DNA of 64,000 nt, taken from assembly GCA_014773175.1 (NCBI GenBank), contig VXCM01000261.1:29343-93342 (forward strand), in the 5' to 3' direction. Position 1 is the stretch's first letter. Every line of letters starts with the position of its first letter. This DNA is from Lucifuga dentata (lineage: Eukaryota > Chordata > Actinopteri > Ophidiiformes > Bythitidae). Of this stretch, positions 22,137 to 35,000 are shown piece by piece. A program made the translations under genes and the position numbers. The notes under the pieces were generated by a model. That model saw nothing but the letters and a program-made list of their open reading frames with translations, did not search any database and was not told the origin of the DNA.

Positions 22137-22576
22137 ATGGGGGATTCTAACATCAGCAATGTCATAGCAGCAGGTTACAACGAGTTGCAGGACATTGACA
22201 GCTATGACATGGACTATCCCAACTCTCCTGGTGAAATCCCGGACATCACGCAGGGCCAGGCCTTCTTTGTGGCCACCATAGTTATTGGCATGGTGCTTGT
22301 GTGTATCATGCTTGTCTGTGGGCTGGGGAATTTTGTATTCATTGCCACACTGATGCGATACAAAAAGCTCCGCAACCTCACCAACATGCTTATTGCCAAC
22401 CTGGCCATCTCAGACTTCATTGTGGCGGTGGTGTGCTGCCCGTTCCTGGTGGATTACTACGTGGTGAAACAGCTTTCCTGGGATCATGGATTGCTGCTAT
22501 GCGCCTCTGTCAACTACCTCCAAACTGTCTCGCTCTATGTGTCTACAAATGCGCTGCTTGCCATTGCTGTTGACAG
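22137..22576 (+). CDS. prokr1: prokr1 coding exon 1
   Basis: Encodes the N-terminus to TM3, ending LLAIAVD plus two bases of Arg before donor GTGGGT. It contains [20 protein letters not shown] and [17 protein letters not shown], hallmark prokineticin-receptor segments. Confidence 0.95.
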
Positions 22577-25500
22577 GTGGGTCTTTCATGTGTGTCCTTG
22601 TGTGCATGTACATGTGTGTTATTTACGACTGCTTCTTAAAGGACCATACTGGTGATTTTGCATGTTTGAGCCCAATAAATACATCCCGCATACACGTTAC
22701 GTTTCCGCCACCATTTCCAAAACATACTACAGAGGCTGTAAATATTAGAATTGTTGTTCCTACTTTATAGACTGCCGCTGGTTGAAGTTCATCCAGTATG
22801 CAATTCAAACCAATTTGTAGAGACTTTTAATGCGCTCCATCAGCAAATATGCTCATTAAATTTATTGTCGTAGTTATTTAATTTACCCAATCCAACACAA
22901 AGCTACACAGAAGAAACGTCCAGTATGTCTCCTCCAGGGAATATAGTCCTGGAGAAATTAAAATGTTTTCTACAGTCGTAAGTTTTAGCAGGTGAAACAC
23001 TGATTTTTAAGGTGAGTGTATCATTTGAACATTTGGTTTTGAAATATTATGTGATTTGGCAAAATAATAGGAAAACTAAAATACGGTTTTATACTTTGGA
23101 AAATGATTGGCAGTAATATAACATGAATTGTCGTATTTTAATGCGCTCAAGCATGCAAAAATCATCAGTATGGTCCTTTACTAGCATTGTAAGGTTTGAG
23201 TTTTCAATAAAGCTTTGAAGTATATAGTTGTTAAAATTCCATCTCCTCATTCTCATTCTGCTCTTGTAGAGCATTTTGTTGAGGCTCAAGACAGATTATA
23301 TCTAAGAACCTGACAAACACAGCAGCAACACTGTTTGATTACATCCACTCAGACAGTTATTAAACATTACGTAACACCAGAATGTACACCCAGTCCTTTC
23401 TTTGTTACTCTCTTTTTGTATGATTTCCTCAAACATCACAGCCATTCAGGTGTGTACCAGCTAAACATTTAGACTTGGCTTATATGATAATCACATCATT
23501 CATTATTTTCATTTTCTGAGCCACTGATGCAGGCTTTAATTGTCTGACTTATCATCTCAACAGAAATGACATATTTGGGAAAACAGGCAAAGACAATTTG
23601 TTAAAGAAAAAACATGGCTGGATTCCACTGGAGAGATAAAAGTTTAAATAATTATTAAAATGTTATTTATTTTTAATTATTTTTCCATTCCACAATCACT
23701 TTATGGTATAGAGAGCTCATGTTTGATTCTAAACTATGTTAGAAAAGCTACAGTTACAAGCTACCAGTTATTTTACATTGGAATTACAAGAAAAGACATT
23801 CTTAGGAAAAATACAAAATATAGTTTCATCAAAAAATATTAATTAGTAAAGATTAATAAACCTGATTAGTATCGAATATTATGCTGCAAAATTACAATGA
23901 ATGGTAAATGGGTTTTAAACAAAAAGTAGGTGTGGTTAAATAAAGACCTGAGGTAGTAAACTGAAACTAATTTAAAGCTGGTATGTGTGATAGTTTTTTA
24001 AAATTAATACTGAATCTTAAGATTATTAAGATGAATATGAAACAAACTACGGCATTGGCTGGAGATGCTCACGTGGCTCTGGTCAGCTTGTCATGGCTCA
24101 TCAAGTCACACCTCTTCTAGCTGACAAAGCCAATAAAGGCCAATTATACTTGTGGTAGTGTACTTAAAGTGTCACATTTTCACACCATGTCGATATTTTT
24201 ATTTGTGAAATTAAGCTTAAAAGCATCATATTTTACTCCCTGGACAATTTTAAAGTGTTTTTGAAACACTTTCCACAACTTTCCACAGCAACGCCACCAG
24301 AGGGCGATAAATAAATGCAACGAAGAAAGTGGACTGGACAAACTCAGGTGTAAGTAATAACATTAACAATGGCTGCATTCCATTCAGGTTCTGTGCTGGC
24401 TCAAATGGAATGGAGCCATCATTAATGTTAGCTACACTTCTGCTCTGCCTTTTCTTCCACAGCAAAAACTGTTTGCTATTTTTGCTGTAATTATCTCCTC
24501 AAAACACTAACCATACTGTATTCTTGCTAAAACTACACTGCAAAATTGATCCTAAGATTAACTGAATCAGAGTGAGTCTACAGCTCAGTGGATTTGTTTA
24601 CTTGTTTACAAAGATGAAAGCATTTTTATGGCTTAAACCAGCAACTGCAACTGAGATTCAGGGATCAGACTTACCATGATGTATTTCTAATCAAAACTCA
24701 AATTAAATGAGAAATTAATTGCATTCATTTTTTGCTTGCCAAGATCTATGTTCAAGAGCACTATCACCGCTAGTACTTCAAAGGTAAAACCCAGTGATTT
24801 ATTTTTCATTCATAATTACAGTGAGGAAGCTTGACAGAGAACGGTTCTTCCCATGAGACTCCAGCTGTAAATCCTCCTGATAATGTAACATTACCAGCTA
24901 CATTATTTATTGATTCCTTGCCTCTCTGGCATTCTGTGCATCAAATATGGATTGGTTGGGCAAAGTGCATTAATAGTTTGATTCCTGATTTATCTTTACT
25001 TTAGTCATTTGATTTATTTTAAGGGGTTGGTTTAATACAGGCCTCCATTTCTTGGATCCTTCATCATTTTGTCTTTATCCTGGTTTGGTGACCCTGCACC
25101 CTAATTCACAGATCAATATTACATGTGGCAATTAGCAAGCACAACAGCAGGAATATTGTCAGAGTCATAGAGAAGCACGTTTCAGGCTTAGCATGTCCTG
25201 TGCCGAGTGCTGTTTAATGTGACGAGAAACCTGAACTCGAGGCTGGATAATGAGTGCTAGAAGTGCCAGACAAATCATTATATCATTATTATTAATTACT
25301 GTTGAGTTCATGAATCCCCTTGACGCTGTGGGAGCTTTTTAGCATTAACAACATGCAACAGGTTACTGAGGGCAAAGCTATGAGGGAGAATCCAGCCTGC
25401 CACCTCGCTAATGTCACATCACGTACACTTGGTGTAAGTGTGAATATTAAGTGTGTTCTGAGGAGAATGTGGAAATTGTAAAGCTGCAGATAGACGTACC

Positions 25501-26980
25501 ATTTGTGGAATTATGAAAAAACTATGAGAACACATTAGAAAAATGAAAATAAAATGTCTTTTTTGAGTACACACGGCTAATTATTTTAGAAATTCATTTA
25601 TGACTTTGAGACGGAATATTAAATCCCATTCCTAATTGAATTTTTATTAAAATTTATTGTTGTCATTCAAATATGCATTAATTATTTAACAATTAAACTC
25701 TAAACTAACTGATAACAATATGTAGATTTATTAATAATACTGTATATTTTGCGGTATCATTTTTTGTGGGTGTGAATTGAGTTTATTCAGAATTTTACAG
25801 AACCATCCATAATTCTGATCATATAAACTACATGTAAGTTGAGGATGACTTAAGCATTTCTCAACTGATTGTAAATGTAAATATATTTCAGTATTTCAGG
25901 TCTATTTTATTGGAGGTTTTGCAATCGTTATTGCTGGAAACAAGCCAGCAGCATCAAATACTAATAGATACAGCTCTCCTCTATTTTTAGAATATGCTAA
26001 AGCACCTGCCAATCAACTTGAGAGTGAAAGGAGATTCAAATTGTGTTTTGAATTATGGTGGTGGTCTGGGCCACACTTTTACTTACATTTATGGTTTTAA
26101 ATGGGGGGGGAAAAAAGGAGGCTGTTCATTGAGTTTTAATATTCCATGAGAGCCATAGCTGCTGAATCTATTGAGTTCATGCTGCACTCAGACTGCTAAA
26201 TAGGCTATATGATTGCGTGCTAATAGCTTTATTTCCTGGCCCCCCAGTGCAATAATATTACTGATCTCTTCCAGGTACATGGCCATCGTCCATCCTCTGA
26301 GGCCACGTATGAAGTACCAAACCGCCTACTACCTGATAACAGGAGTCTGGATTGTTCCCATTCTGATCTCGATTCCTTCTGCCTACTTTGCGTCTGAGAC
26401 CATGTACCCTCATGGTGGCGCTACCCCAAATACCCACAAAGTGTTCTGTGCTCAGATCTGGCCTGTGGACCAGCAAGTCTACTACCGCTCATACTTCCTA
26501 TTTATTTTTGCTGTGGAATTTGTTGGCCCTGTTATCGTCATGGCAATGTGTTACATCCGAATCTCCCGTGAGCTCTGGTTCAAGAATGTCCCAGGGTTCC
26601 AGACGGAGCAGATCAGGAAGAGGCTGCGCTGTCGCCGGAAGACCGTGATGGTCCTGATTGGGATCTTGATGGTGTACATCTTATGCTGGGCTCCGTACTA
26701 CGGGTTTACGATCCTACGAGACTTCCATCCGACACTGATCACCCGCCAGAGGAACTCTCTTGTGGCCTTCTACATTATTGACTGCATCGCCATGAGCAAC
26801 AGCATGATAAATACGTTCTGCTTTGTCAGTGTCAAAAACAACACAGTAAAGTACCTCAAGAAGATTGTATTGCTGTGCTGGAAGTCCACTTACACTCCCA
26901 GTAAGCCCGTGGATGAGACAGAAATGAGGACCTTCTCCATGCCTGTGACAGAGGAGATTGAATGCATTCGCCTGAGGTAA
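22137..26980 (+). CDS. prokr1: Prokineticin receptor (PROKR1-like GPCR)
   Basis: Class A G-protein-coupled receptor for prokineticins, a Gq-coupled plasma-membrane receptor by family knowledge. Coding exons 22137-22576 and 26275-26980 give 381 residues, within the family range. The intron splits the Arg of the DRY motif at residue 147. Features: N-glycosylation site NIS at 5-7; TM1 about 42-70 with GN at 64-65; TM2 with D93; C122 and C205 for the conserved disulfide; DRYMAIVHP in TM3/loop 2; [17 protein letters not shown] in loop 3; CWAPYYGFT in TM6; the family-typical NSMINT in place of NPxxY; and a C-terminus [10 protein letters not shown]. Extracellular loop 2 differs from both human receptors. 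The paralogue call (1 rather than 2) rests partly on plek nearby. No frame defects. Confidence 0.93.
22640..23177. mobile_element. TTAA-flanked MITE, copy 6, in prokr1 intron
   Basis: AGGACCATACTGGTG after TTAA (22636-22639), ending GGTCCT before TTAC. Diverged internally, noncoding. Confidence 0.75.
24294..24306 (+). promoter_or_regulatory. CTCF-like motif
   Basis: CCACCAGAGGGCG fits the CTCF core CCASYAGRKGGCR fully. It lies in the prokr1 intron. Similar motifs occur in fish repeats, so occupancy is unproven. Confidence 0.3.
26275..26980 (+). CDS. prokr1: prokr1 coding exon 2
   Basis: Encodes TM3 end to the C-terminus, starting with the last base of the DRY Arg, then [20 protein letters not shown], through [19 protein letters not shown] and [20 protein letters not shown] to IRLR and TAA at 26978-26980. 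Confidence 0.96.
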
Positions 26981-27366
26981 AGAGGAGAACAATTCCACCA
27001 ACGATCAGAATCGTACACAAACTACATAGTGGTGACATTGAACTTATTTCTATATTCTAGCAAGAATTCAGAATATGATAAAGCAGACGAGAGGCCAGAC
27101 ATTGCTATTATTTAATGTGAAAACATAGCTCAGACTATGTTACTCCGTACTTCTATTCAAGTTATTATGAAAATGGAAATGTTGTACTGTTCAAACTGTA
27201 GGTATATACTGTGTATTGTGAAATGTTGGATCACTGTATAAGTAAGAGTTGTAAATATTAGTTGCTACTGGTCATACAGACCTTGTGATGTATATATTAC
27301 ATATAATGGTTATCTTCGCATTCCATCATTGATTTTCTGTAAGTTAAAATACATCTCAATAATAAA
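26981..27366 (+). other. prokr1: prokr1 3'UTR with poly(A) signal
   Basis: AT-rich sequence ending at the first clear AATAAA (27361-27366). A second one lies near 27670. Confidence 0.55.
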
Positions 27367-29850
27367 ACAAGACTCCAACAATTATTATTATTATTAATTA
27401 TTTACAATCACTTGTGTGTTTTACTTTGTGGCATCTATCTCTTTGCCTCTGACAAAAAAAAAAAAAAAAAAANAAAAAAAAAAAAAAAAAAAGTAAAGTG
27501 TTAAGTAGAGATGTGGTTTGATGTATTTGAATAACTGTTAGCTGTAACAAAAAATGTATTATTGACCATGTATATGTTTTTTGTGGCTTATGTGTGGTTA
27601 TGTTGGAAAAAAACTGTTGCATGCTTTCTTTGCAGACAATTGCATTTTGTCTATGTTTACAGTAATTAAAATAATAAAACAGCAGAAAAAAAAGTTCTTC
27701 AGCTATATTTTATTTACATTCGTAGTTGTCCTTCACATGTAAAAATTCGTGTAATATTTCATAACATTCAACATCACAGCTAACTTCCACACAGAAACAG
27801 TGAAGAACAGTGGGGACGATACAGACTAATTTTCTGACAGTTCAAGTTCCTTTCCTGAACATAGTAGCAGGAGTGATGGTGATGTGTGTGATTCAGGCTG
27901 GTACGTGTTGCACACTGAAACATTTTAATCACCACTATAAACACTGTGTCCTTTAAAAAAACAACAACAACAAAAAAAAAAAACCCAAAAGTGCTGCTCC
28001 AGTAGCTTTAAGAAGGAAAAGTAAAAACAGGTGATATTGAATACCAAGTGTTATAAAAATATCAGGTAATATATTGTAATTGTAATTTTTATTTAATTGG
28101 GACAATGCACATTAATATATAATCAGATGTAAATATGCCAGATTTAGCTGAAGTTGACTAATTTTCATCTGTAGTCCCATGCCAAGATGATAAGATGGCT
28201 ATATAAACTGATTAGACAACATGATACATTACATTTAAAAAAAAAAAAAAANAAAAAAAAAAAACCAAAAAAAAACAAAACATTGGTCTCCTGGACATAC
28301 TTCAAATCCATCATTAAAATACCTCTAAACACAGTCTACTTCCTGGTATATTACCTGGTATTTTGGGACATGTTATCTCTATTCCACTAAATGCAAAGAA
28401 ATTGTGAAATGTACTGTAGTATGGACAAATGAAAGTGCAGAGACAAACATGTTCCTAGATTTATATTGATCTCTTCTACATCTTTAGAATTAACTCAAAT
28501 ACATAAATGGGCATAGCCTGATCTCTATCATACCCATCTGCCTGTTTTGAATAAATGCAGCAAATTTATCCCCATCCCAGTTAGTCACAAGATATTTAAG
28601 AGTATTTTGAGATGTTGTGGGTAAAAAGGAGTCCCTTTTGAAATGCAGCAAATATCCAGAATTGATATTTGATGGTGTATTAGATAATTTTTCACGAGTC
28701 TCTTGGTTCTCTGGTTTGTAACATAGAAAGAATTATTCATAGTCACAAGCTTGAACATATAACCATTCTTGTTTCCCTTTCACACTAAGAATACTAAGTA
28801 TTTGCTTTTGTTAGTCTCACTGAGTACTAAAGCAGAACACTGCCTGGTAAACTGCTTGTCATTTCACAACAAAGCATGAAAACAGATATCATAAGACTGA
28901 TTGCCGCCCTTTTTTTATTTTTTTATTAGAGGGACAGAGCTCCTCTTTAATGCTATGTTCTCCTCAGAGAGGCAGGTGCACATCTTGTACTCTATGATAA
29001 AAATGGTATGTGCAGCTCCTGTTCATTTTTCTACTGGAAGTGAGCACATTTTTCCCATGCTAAGAAATGAGAGAGCAACCAGAAGCAGAGACATACTGTA
29101 CATGAAAAAGCTTATCATCTTCCCTGCAGAGCAAGTGATGGAAATTCTTGAAGAGCACAGGCTTGCTTAGAAGTGCACATAACAGAAAGGAACGCCAGAA
29201 AATGTGGATATGCTGCCATAAACATAGCTACCTTGTTAAACTCAATATTAGAACACAACAAAAATTGTTGCAGTTGCAAAACCAGTTGTAGAATACCACA
29301 AACTATCACATGATCTTACCTACTGTTGAATGTAAAAATCATTATCTGCAAAGTAGCAGCTGTCAGATATATGTTGTGAAGTATAAAGTACAATATTTCT
29401 CCTGGCATATAAGGCACATGCTGTGCTAAATAACCTGCTGCATACATTTCTATCTGAAGTCACAGCAGCGGGTTAAAAGGCCATTCCCATTCTGATTCAC
29501 AAACAGTTTAATGAGCTTGTAACTGTTAGCTTGTAAAATATGAAATATAGTAATGAGATACAGTATTGTCCCTGGATCATGTTTAGATTAACCTTTTTCC
29601 AATTATCTATCTTGCTCCACAATGTTGTGTGTCACCCTTATTGATTTACAATGCCAACTCATGCATTTCTTAATCTGGCCATTATAACCTTGTTGAGTAT
29701 TTTGACAGTTTGTGCAGATTGCCGTGTTTTATGCTAATTTTCTTACAGGTTGCTGTTTGACATGGGGAATTGGTTACTTGGCCATTATCAGGGTCCAAGT
29801 TATTGTCCCCATTTGTCTCTGTGCTTTGGCCCCTGTGGGTGAAGTGTCAC

Positions 29851-29881
<31 letters not shown>

Positions 29882-31730
29882 NGTTTTTTTTTGTTTCTCA
29901 CTTTCCTGGAGAACCTGCCATTAGGTCCTACACGTAAACATCTTCTAGCACATATATTTTTGCTGCCAACAGGCAGCTCAACTTCTCATTGTTTGACTCC
30001 AATGGGTGCTTACTTGGAGATATTTGATGTTTACACATCATCATTCCTCCAAAGATGACATTTTCCACTTGCTCAAATATTTGCAGACACAGACTCCCAC
30101 GGACATTTACAATAGTATTGAATATTTTCATACAAAACATTATTGATGTATTTTGTGAAGTATGCACAGATGATTTAATTGGAATTTTGTAATATTTCTC
30201 TGATCTAAGATGGTGAAATTAAAATGAACTGCAGGACAAATCATACTGAAAAATATGTATAGAATATAAAATATATAATGTATGACTTAAGAAGGTACTT
30301 TTGATGTAAACAGAAAGGAGTGTTAGTTTCCCCTTTGTATCTGTGTCTTACAGCAATATTAAATTTAAAGAGCAAAAGGAATGTTTCTGTAGCTACATGT
30401 AAGGCAAATTGACAATGACAAGTTTGGCATTGCCCCCCACCGCCTGGATCTGTGCATGTGGAGTGGGCAGCACCAAGGAGAGCTGGAGTATGAAGATCCT
30501 CCCAGGCACTGCCACCACCTCAGCACTAGTGTGGTGGGAAGGAGGAAGAGGAGGAGGAGGGTGGAATCAAACCACCAGATGTAATAGGCTGAAGGGGAAG
30601 AGCTGCACTGGAGCATTACGAAAGGACAGAGATAAATGGAGATGGGAGTCAGGTGTGTTGGCAGGTACTTCTTGAATTTAAGATAAAAGTTTTGTTTGTT
30701 GGATTGAGCCAACAACATATAACTTTCATATTTTTTTATCCCTTTTATTTTTTAAATTTCTAAACTTAACAACAAACAATAATAATATAAGGCAAATATT
30801 TACAAACAATATACACCCCGTGGATAAGAAAGGAAAAATAATTAAATAACTAATTAATACATAAATAAATAAATAAGACAGGGAAGCAGCTCAACTGAAT
30901 TAGAAATTCAATAACATAAAAGCCTTAATTATAGCAGACTTCAAAAAAGAACCATAACAAAAACACTGGTATTCAAAAAATCAACACAGCTTCAAATATA
31001 CCATAAACGGTTTCCAAACCTTATTGAAATAAGCTAATCTATCATTGTAAATATCTTATTTTTTCCAGGTGATAAATATTAGTTAGTTCATCAGTCCATT
31101 GTTTAGATGTGGGGACATCCTTCTTTTTNTTTTTTTTTTTTTGCAACAGTTAGACTCTGGGAAAGGAATTGTTGATGTACTTTCTTCCACTGAAGAGTCC
31201 ATTCAGAAATACCCAGAATTATTAGAATTGGATCTTTCTGTCTGGATAACTTTTATATTTTAAAATGTAAAATTTTATGTATTCATAAATATGTATTTAC
31301 TACAGTTTTAACCTTTATTCATACAGAGCATCTTTTCTAAGTATAAACAGCACATTGGAGGCTGTCCTGTACAAGCAAAGTCTGATGTGTTGATCACTGA
31401 GAAACTCCACTGGAGGATATATGCCTTGCTCCAGGGCACTTCAGCAGTGATTATAAAATGGAGAAACAGCCTTAGACAGAATTAATGAATAAATAAGCGT
31501 GTACAAATTGTACACACTTGTATCCATTCTTTGTTCTGTGTATGCATGCTTGATTTGATTACATCTGATTTCACCCATTACATATTGCTAAAAAAAAAAA
31601 AAAGNAAAAAAAAAAAAAAGTATTATTTTCAGCAACTGAGCAGCAAGAACTGAAACGTGAGCAGTAGAGAACTGAAACGTGCTTGAGATAAGTAAACCAT
31701 CACAGCAAACACTATGACTATTAAGTTTTT
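27367..31730. other. Gene-free AT-rich region
   Basis: Contains A/T homopolymers with single Ns (27473, 28252, 31129, 31605) and a (TG)n run at 29854-29881. An open stretch at 30400-30600 reads DNDKFGIAPHRLDLCMWSGQ on +, but has no start, splice sites or recognised homology. I see no supported gene. Confidence 0.4.
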
Positions 31731-32050
31731 GTCAAAGTAACTTTATTTAACCAGTCCAACACAAAGCTGCACAGATGACCATGTATGTCTCCGCCAGGAA
31801 ATATAGTCCTAGGAGACGACGTTTACTAAGAAATTAAAAATGACCATCCCTTTTACATTTGGACGTATGTGTTAGTAGGCAAAATATTAAATTTTAAGGT
31901 GGGTGCATCACCTCAGCATTTGATTTTGAAAGATTAGGGGATTTGGTAAAATGACATGAAAACAAAACACAGTTTTATATTTTGTAAATTGGAAACATGT
32001 ATGGAGATAGTATTTATTGGGCTTAAACATGCAAATTCGCCAGTATTTTA
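31731..32050. mobile_element. TTAA-family MITE, copy 7, 5'-truncated
   Basis: Keeps the internal motif ATGTCTCCGCCAGGAAATAT and the right-end GGGCTTAAACATGCAAATTC before a decayed terminus. The left terminal repeat is missing. Confidence 0.6.
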
Positions 32051-35000
32051 AATGTAACTTTATTAAAGCTCATATGGAATAGCAATAGATATGTTCCTGC
32101 ATGGGCAACACTCGATTTCAGAGAAAGATGTATGTCCCCCATACAGCATTTTGAGCCCTTACATCGCTGATCACACAGCTGAGGCGAGGCTTCGGTGCTT
32201 AGGACTTGAGATGGAAACAAGGTCGGTGATGAAGTGGATTATAAATCAGAAGGTTGTGGAGAGTCATCATTATGTTTCTCAGCCAGTCACATTTCTCTTT
32301 TCATACCTTTTAAAGAGTTGTTGCCATTCACAGGCAAAAATGAAAAAGGCTCATCTAATGGAAAGGCGAGAGCACAGTGGCTTCCGAGGAGGAAATATTG
32401 ATGTCACAGAGGTGCAGCCAGCACCATTTAGTCTAGAGCTAAAGGAAAAAGGACTGGTAATATGTGTTGTGTAGTTATTTTCTCCATACAATTCTATTTC
32501 ATGTCTAAAATGGAAGCATGCTTCTCTCTTCAGATTAACAGGTGGGTTGGCATTGCCAAGGGGCTGAAGGACATAAGATGTTCAGAGGACAAACAACTGC
32601 AGGAAGAGAAATCAATGATCTTAAGACCACCAGTCCTAGATACAATTTTAATGTAATGTTTGTGTGCTTCCCCACACTCACATGGCCCACAGGTTTGCAG
32701 GCAAGAGACATTGTGTGACAGGAAATCAATGGCTGGTCATGAATAATGATTCTGACTTCAGGCTGGGTTAGAGCTCACAAGAGAACAATTTGATCAATAC
32801 CACTGTTTTAACAGCTTAAATGAAAAGGCATGGATTTGTCATCGTTACACTGAATTTCAGGTTTCTGTAAATAGCAGTGTGTCGGTTGAAAAGGCGCATC
32901 TATTTATTTTAAATTTATATTCTTTGTACATTGGAATGGTCATAGCTTCAATTCAATCCCAATTAATATTTTTTTGAGTATTAACATTTACATTAACACA
33001 TTCTTACTTTCTGATTAAAAAAAAAAAGAACATCCTGTTCCATATGTAATGTAATTGCTGATATACTGATAAAACAGGTTGATTTCTAATCACATTCGAA
33101 TACTTTGTTTTATCACTTTATTTGGCCAACTTAAACACTTGAAACCTATTAGCTTTTAAATTTTGGTAATCATTTTTGCACAAAGGCCAGAGACTTTGGC
33201 TTCAATTTGTAACACTGCAGCTGTTGAAAAACAAGAAACTTTTCACATCCAATAGCAAATTAAGGAAGATATTTTTACTTACGTGAGTGGGTCAAGGTAG
33301 ACAAAAAAAAAAAAAAAAANAAAAAAAAAAAAAAAATAAAAAATAAAAAATCATCCTTTGCAATTTTGTAAGGATTATACTATTTACTAGAAACAGTTAA
33401 TAGAATAAAAGATCATATGTCATATTATGGCATTAATCAGTGGAGACCCTGTACACAAGCTACAAAGGTTTTGAAATGTTTACAGGGTCAAGCATTGTAG
33501 GCAAAGAAAATCTGCATGTTAGAAATAACTTGTACTTGCTTTTCACAGGGGAAAAAAATTATGTAATGTAGGGAGGAAAGACATGACAAATTTGTAAACA
33601 TTTAACATAAAATCCCATCAGACTGAGCAATACCGTTTTGCTTTCAGTCCCAGCAGATAAACATTAACACAGCAATCTATCACTTTCTCTGTCAATATTC
33701 ATCAGAGCAGCTCAATGCTTCCCTGATAAGAACAGACTAAGGGTGACTGCCTGTCAAAAAACACATTTTAGCCTCACCAGAATGGTAGTAAACAAATCTA
33801 CATACATGTACACGTTTTCATCACCTATCAACTCTCTGCCGAGACTTCCGTGAATATTAATGTTATTGCTCGTATCACAAAAATGCACTTCAATCACATC
33901 TTCTTGTCAAACGTGAAGACACTGTCAAAATGATGGAATGATTGTATTGCACATGGGATGAGAAAAAAGGGTTATCAAACCTATAGAAAACAAAATGTCC
34001 TACCAGAGTAACAAGTGTTGAGAAGTGTGTAAGTTGGTTGCGTCACATTTTCCACCCACCCGAATATCCGCAGCTCATTAATACCATAAGCATATACTGT
34101 ACATTCAGCCTTTTACTCTTTAGCAGACCTGTTACGCTATATCTCAATTACTGCCCATTTAAAAAAAAAAAATCTGTTAATTTGGTGACCTCCTTATTTC
34201 ATGCACAGTTGGTGCCGATGGACATATCAACTGATCGATCTACAGATTCTTTACATTGCATCATATTGGTTACAGTATTAAATGTGAACTGGACTCAGTG
34301 CAGTTTGAATTCATCCTTGATCAAGACACTGCCTCATCTGTACACATAAGGTGAAGAGGGGAACACCGGTGTCTTGGAGACCCTCACAGTAACAGCGAAT
34401 TAAGTGTTCCAGTTTGATGGCTCTGGAAATGGCTTCTCCTCTCCCCAAGGATAACAAGGAAAAAAGGCCAGCATACCTTATCTGGTGTGTTTAGCGTCCT
34501 GTTCTTTGGTGAAAAGACATATAATAGAAGCACTGGAAGATATATTACATGTAAGAAGAAAATTTCTCCAATACCTTTCTGAGAAGTTTCATCAAAGCAA
34601 AACCAAGTAGTCAGAACTGCTGTCAGATACATGAACAGACCTTACTTATATATTTCAGTAGGTTACCTAAATTTGAATCTTTACATTCGCACAGAGAATG
34701 CTGACACCAGTACAAATGAGACATATTTTGAAATATAATAATAATTGCACTTTACTTTGAGAGAAAACCAGGAACTTAGAATTATAGAAATAAATTAATG
34801 ATGAAGGATTATAATGAGGTCATCTGCTTTTCTGCGGAATTCACTTTTGTCTCCATAAAGCATTTGCATTTACCAAGGAAACAGACCCACTTATGCTGTG
34901 ATACATTGACTAGTATAATTTGATCAGGAGACTAATTAGCACTTAATTGTCAAACAAGTACAAACAAACTTTGAAAGATTAATTTAACAAGATCTAAAGT

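Larger units (their letters stand above)
22577..26274 (+). other. prokr1: prokr1 intron
   Basis: 3.7-kb intron with donor GTGGGT and acceptor CTTCCAG. It carries TTAA-family MITE copy 6 only 63 bp after the donor and a CTCF-like motif at 24294. Otherwise AT-rich with nothing else recognised. Confidence 0.8.

Noticed and set aside
32091..32474. 127-codon + frame
   Set aside because: No recognisable domain, start context or splice signals in AT-rich desert.
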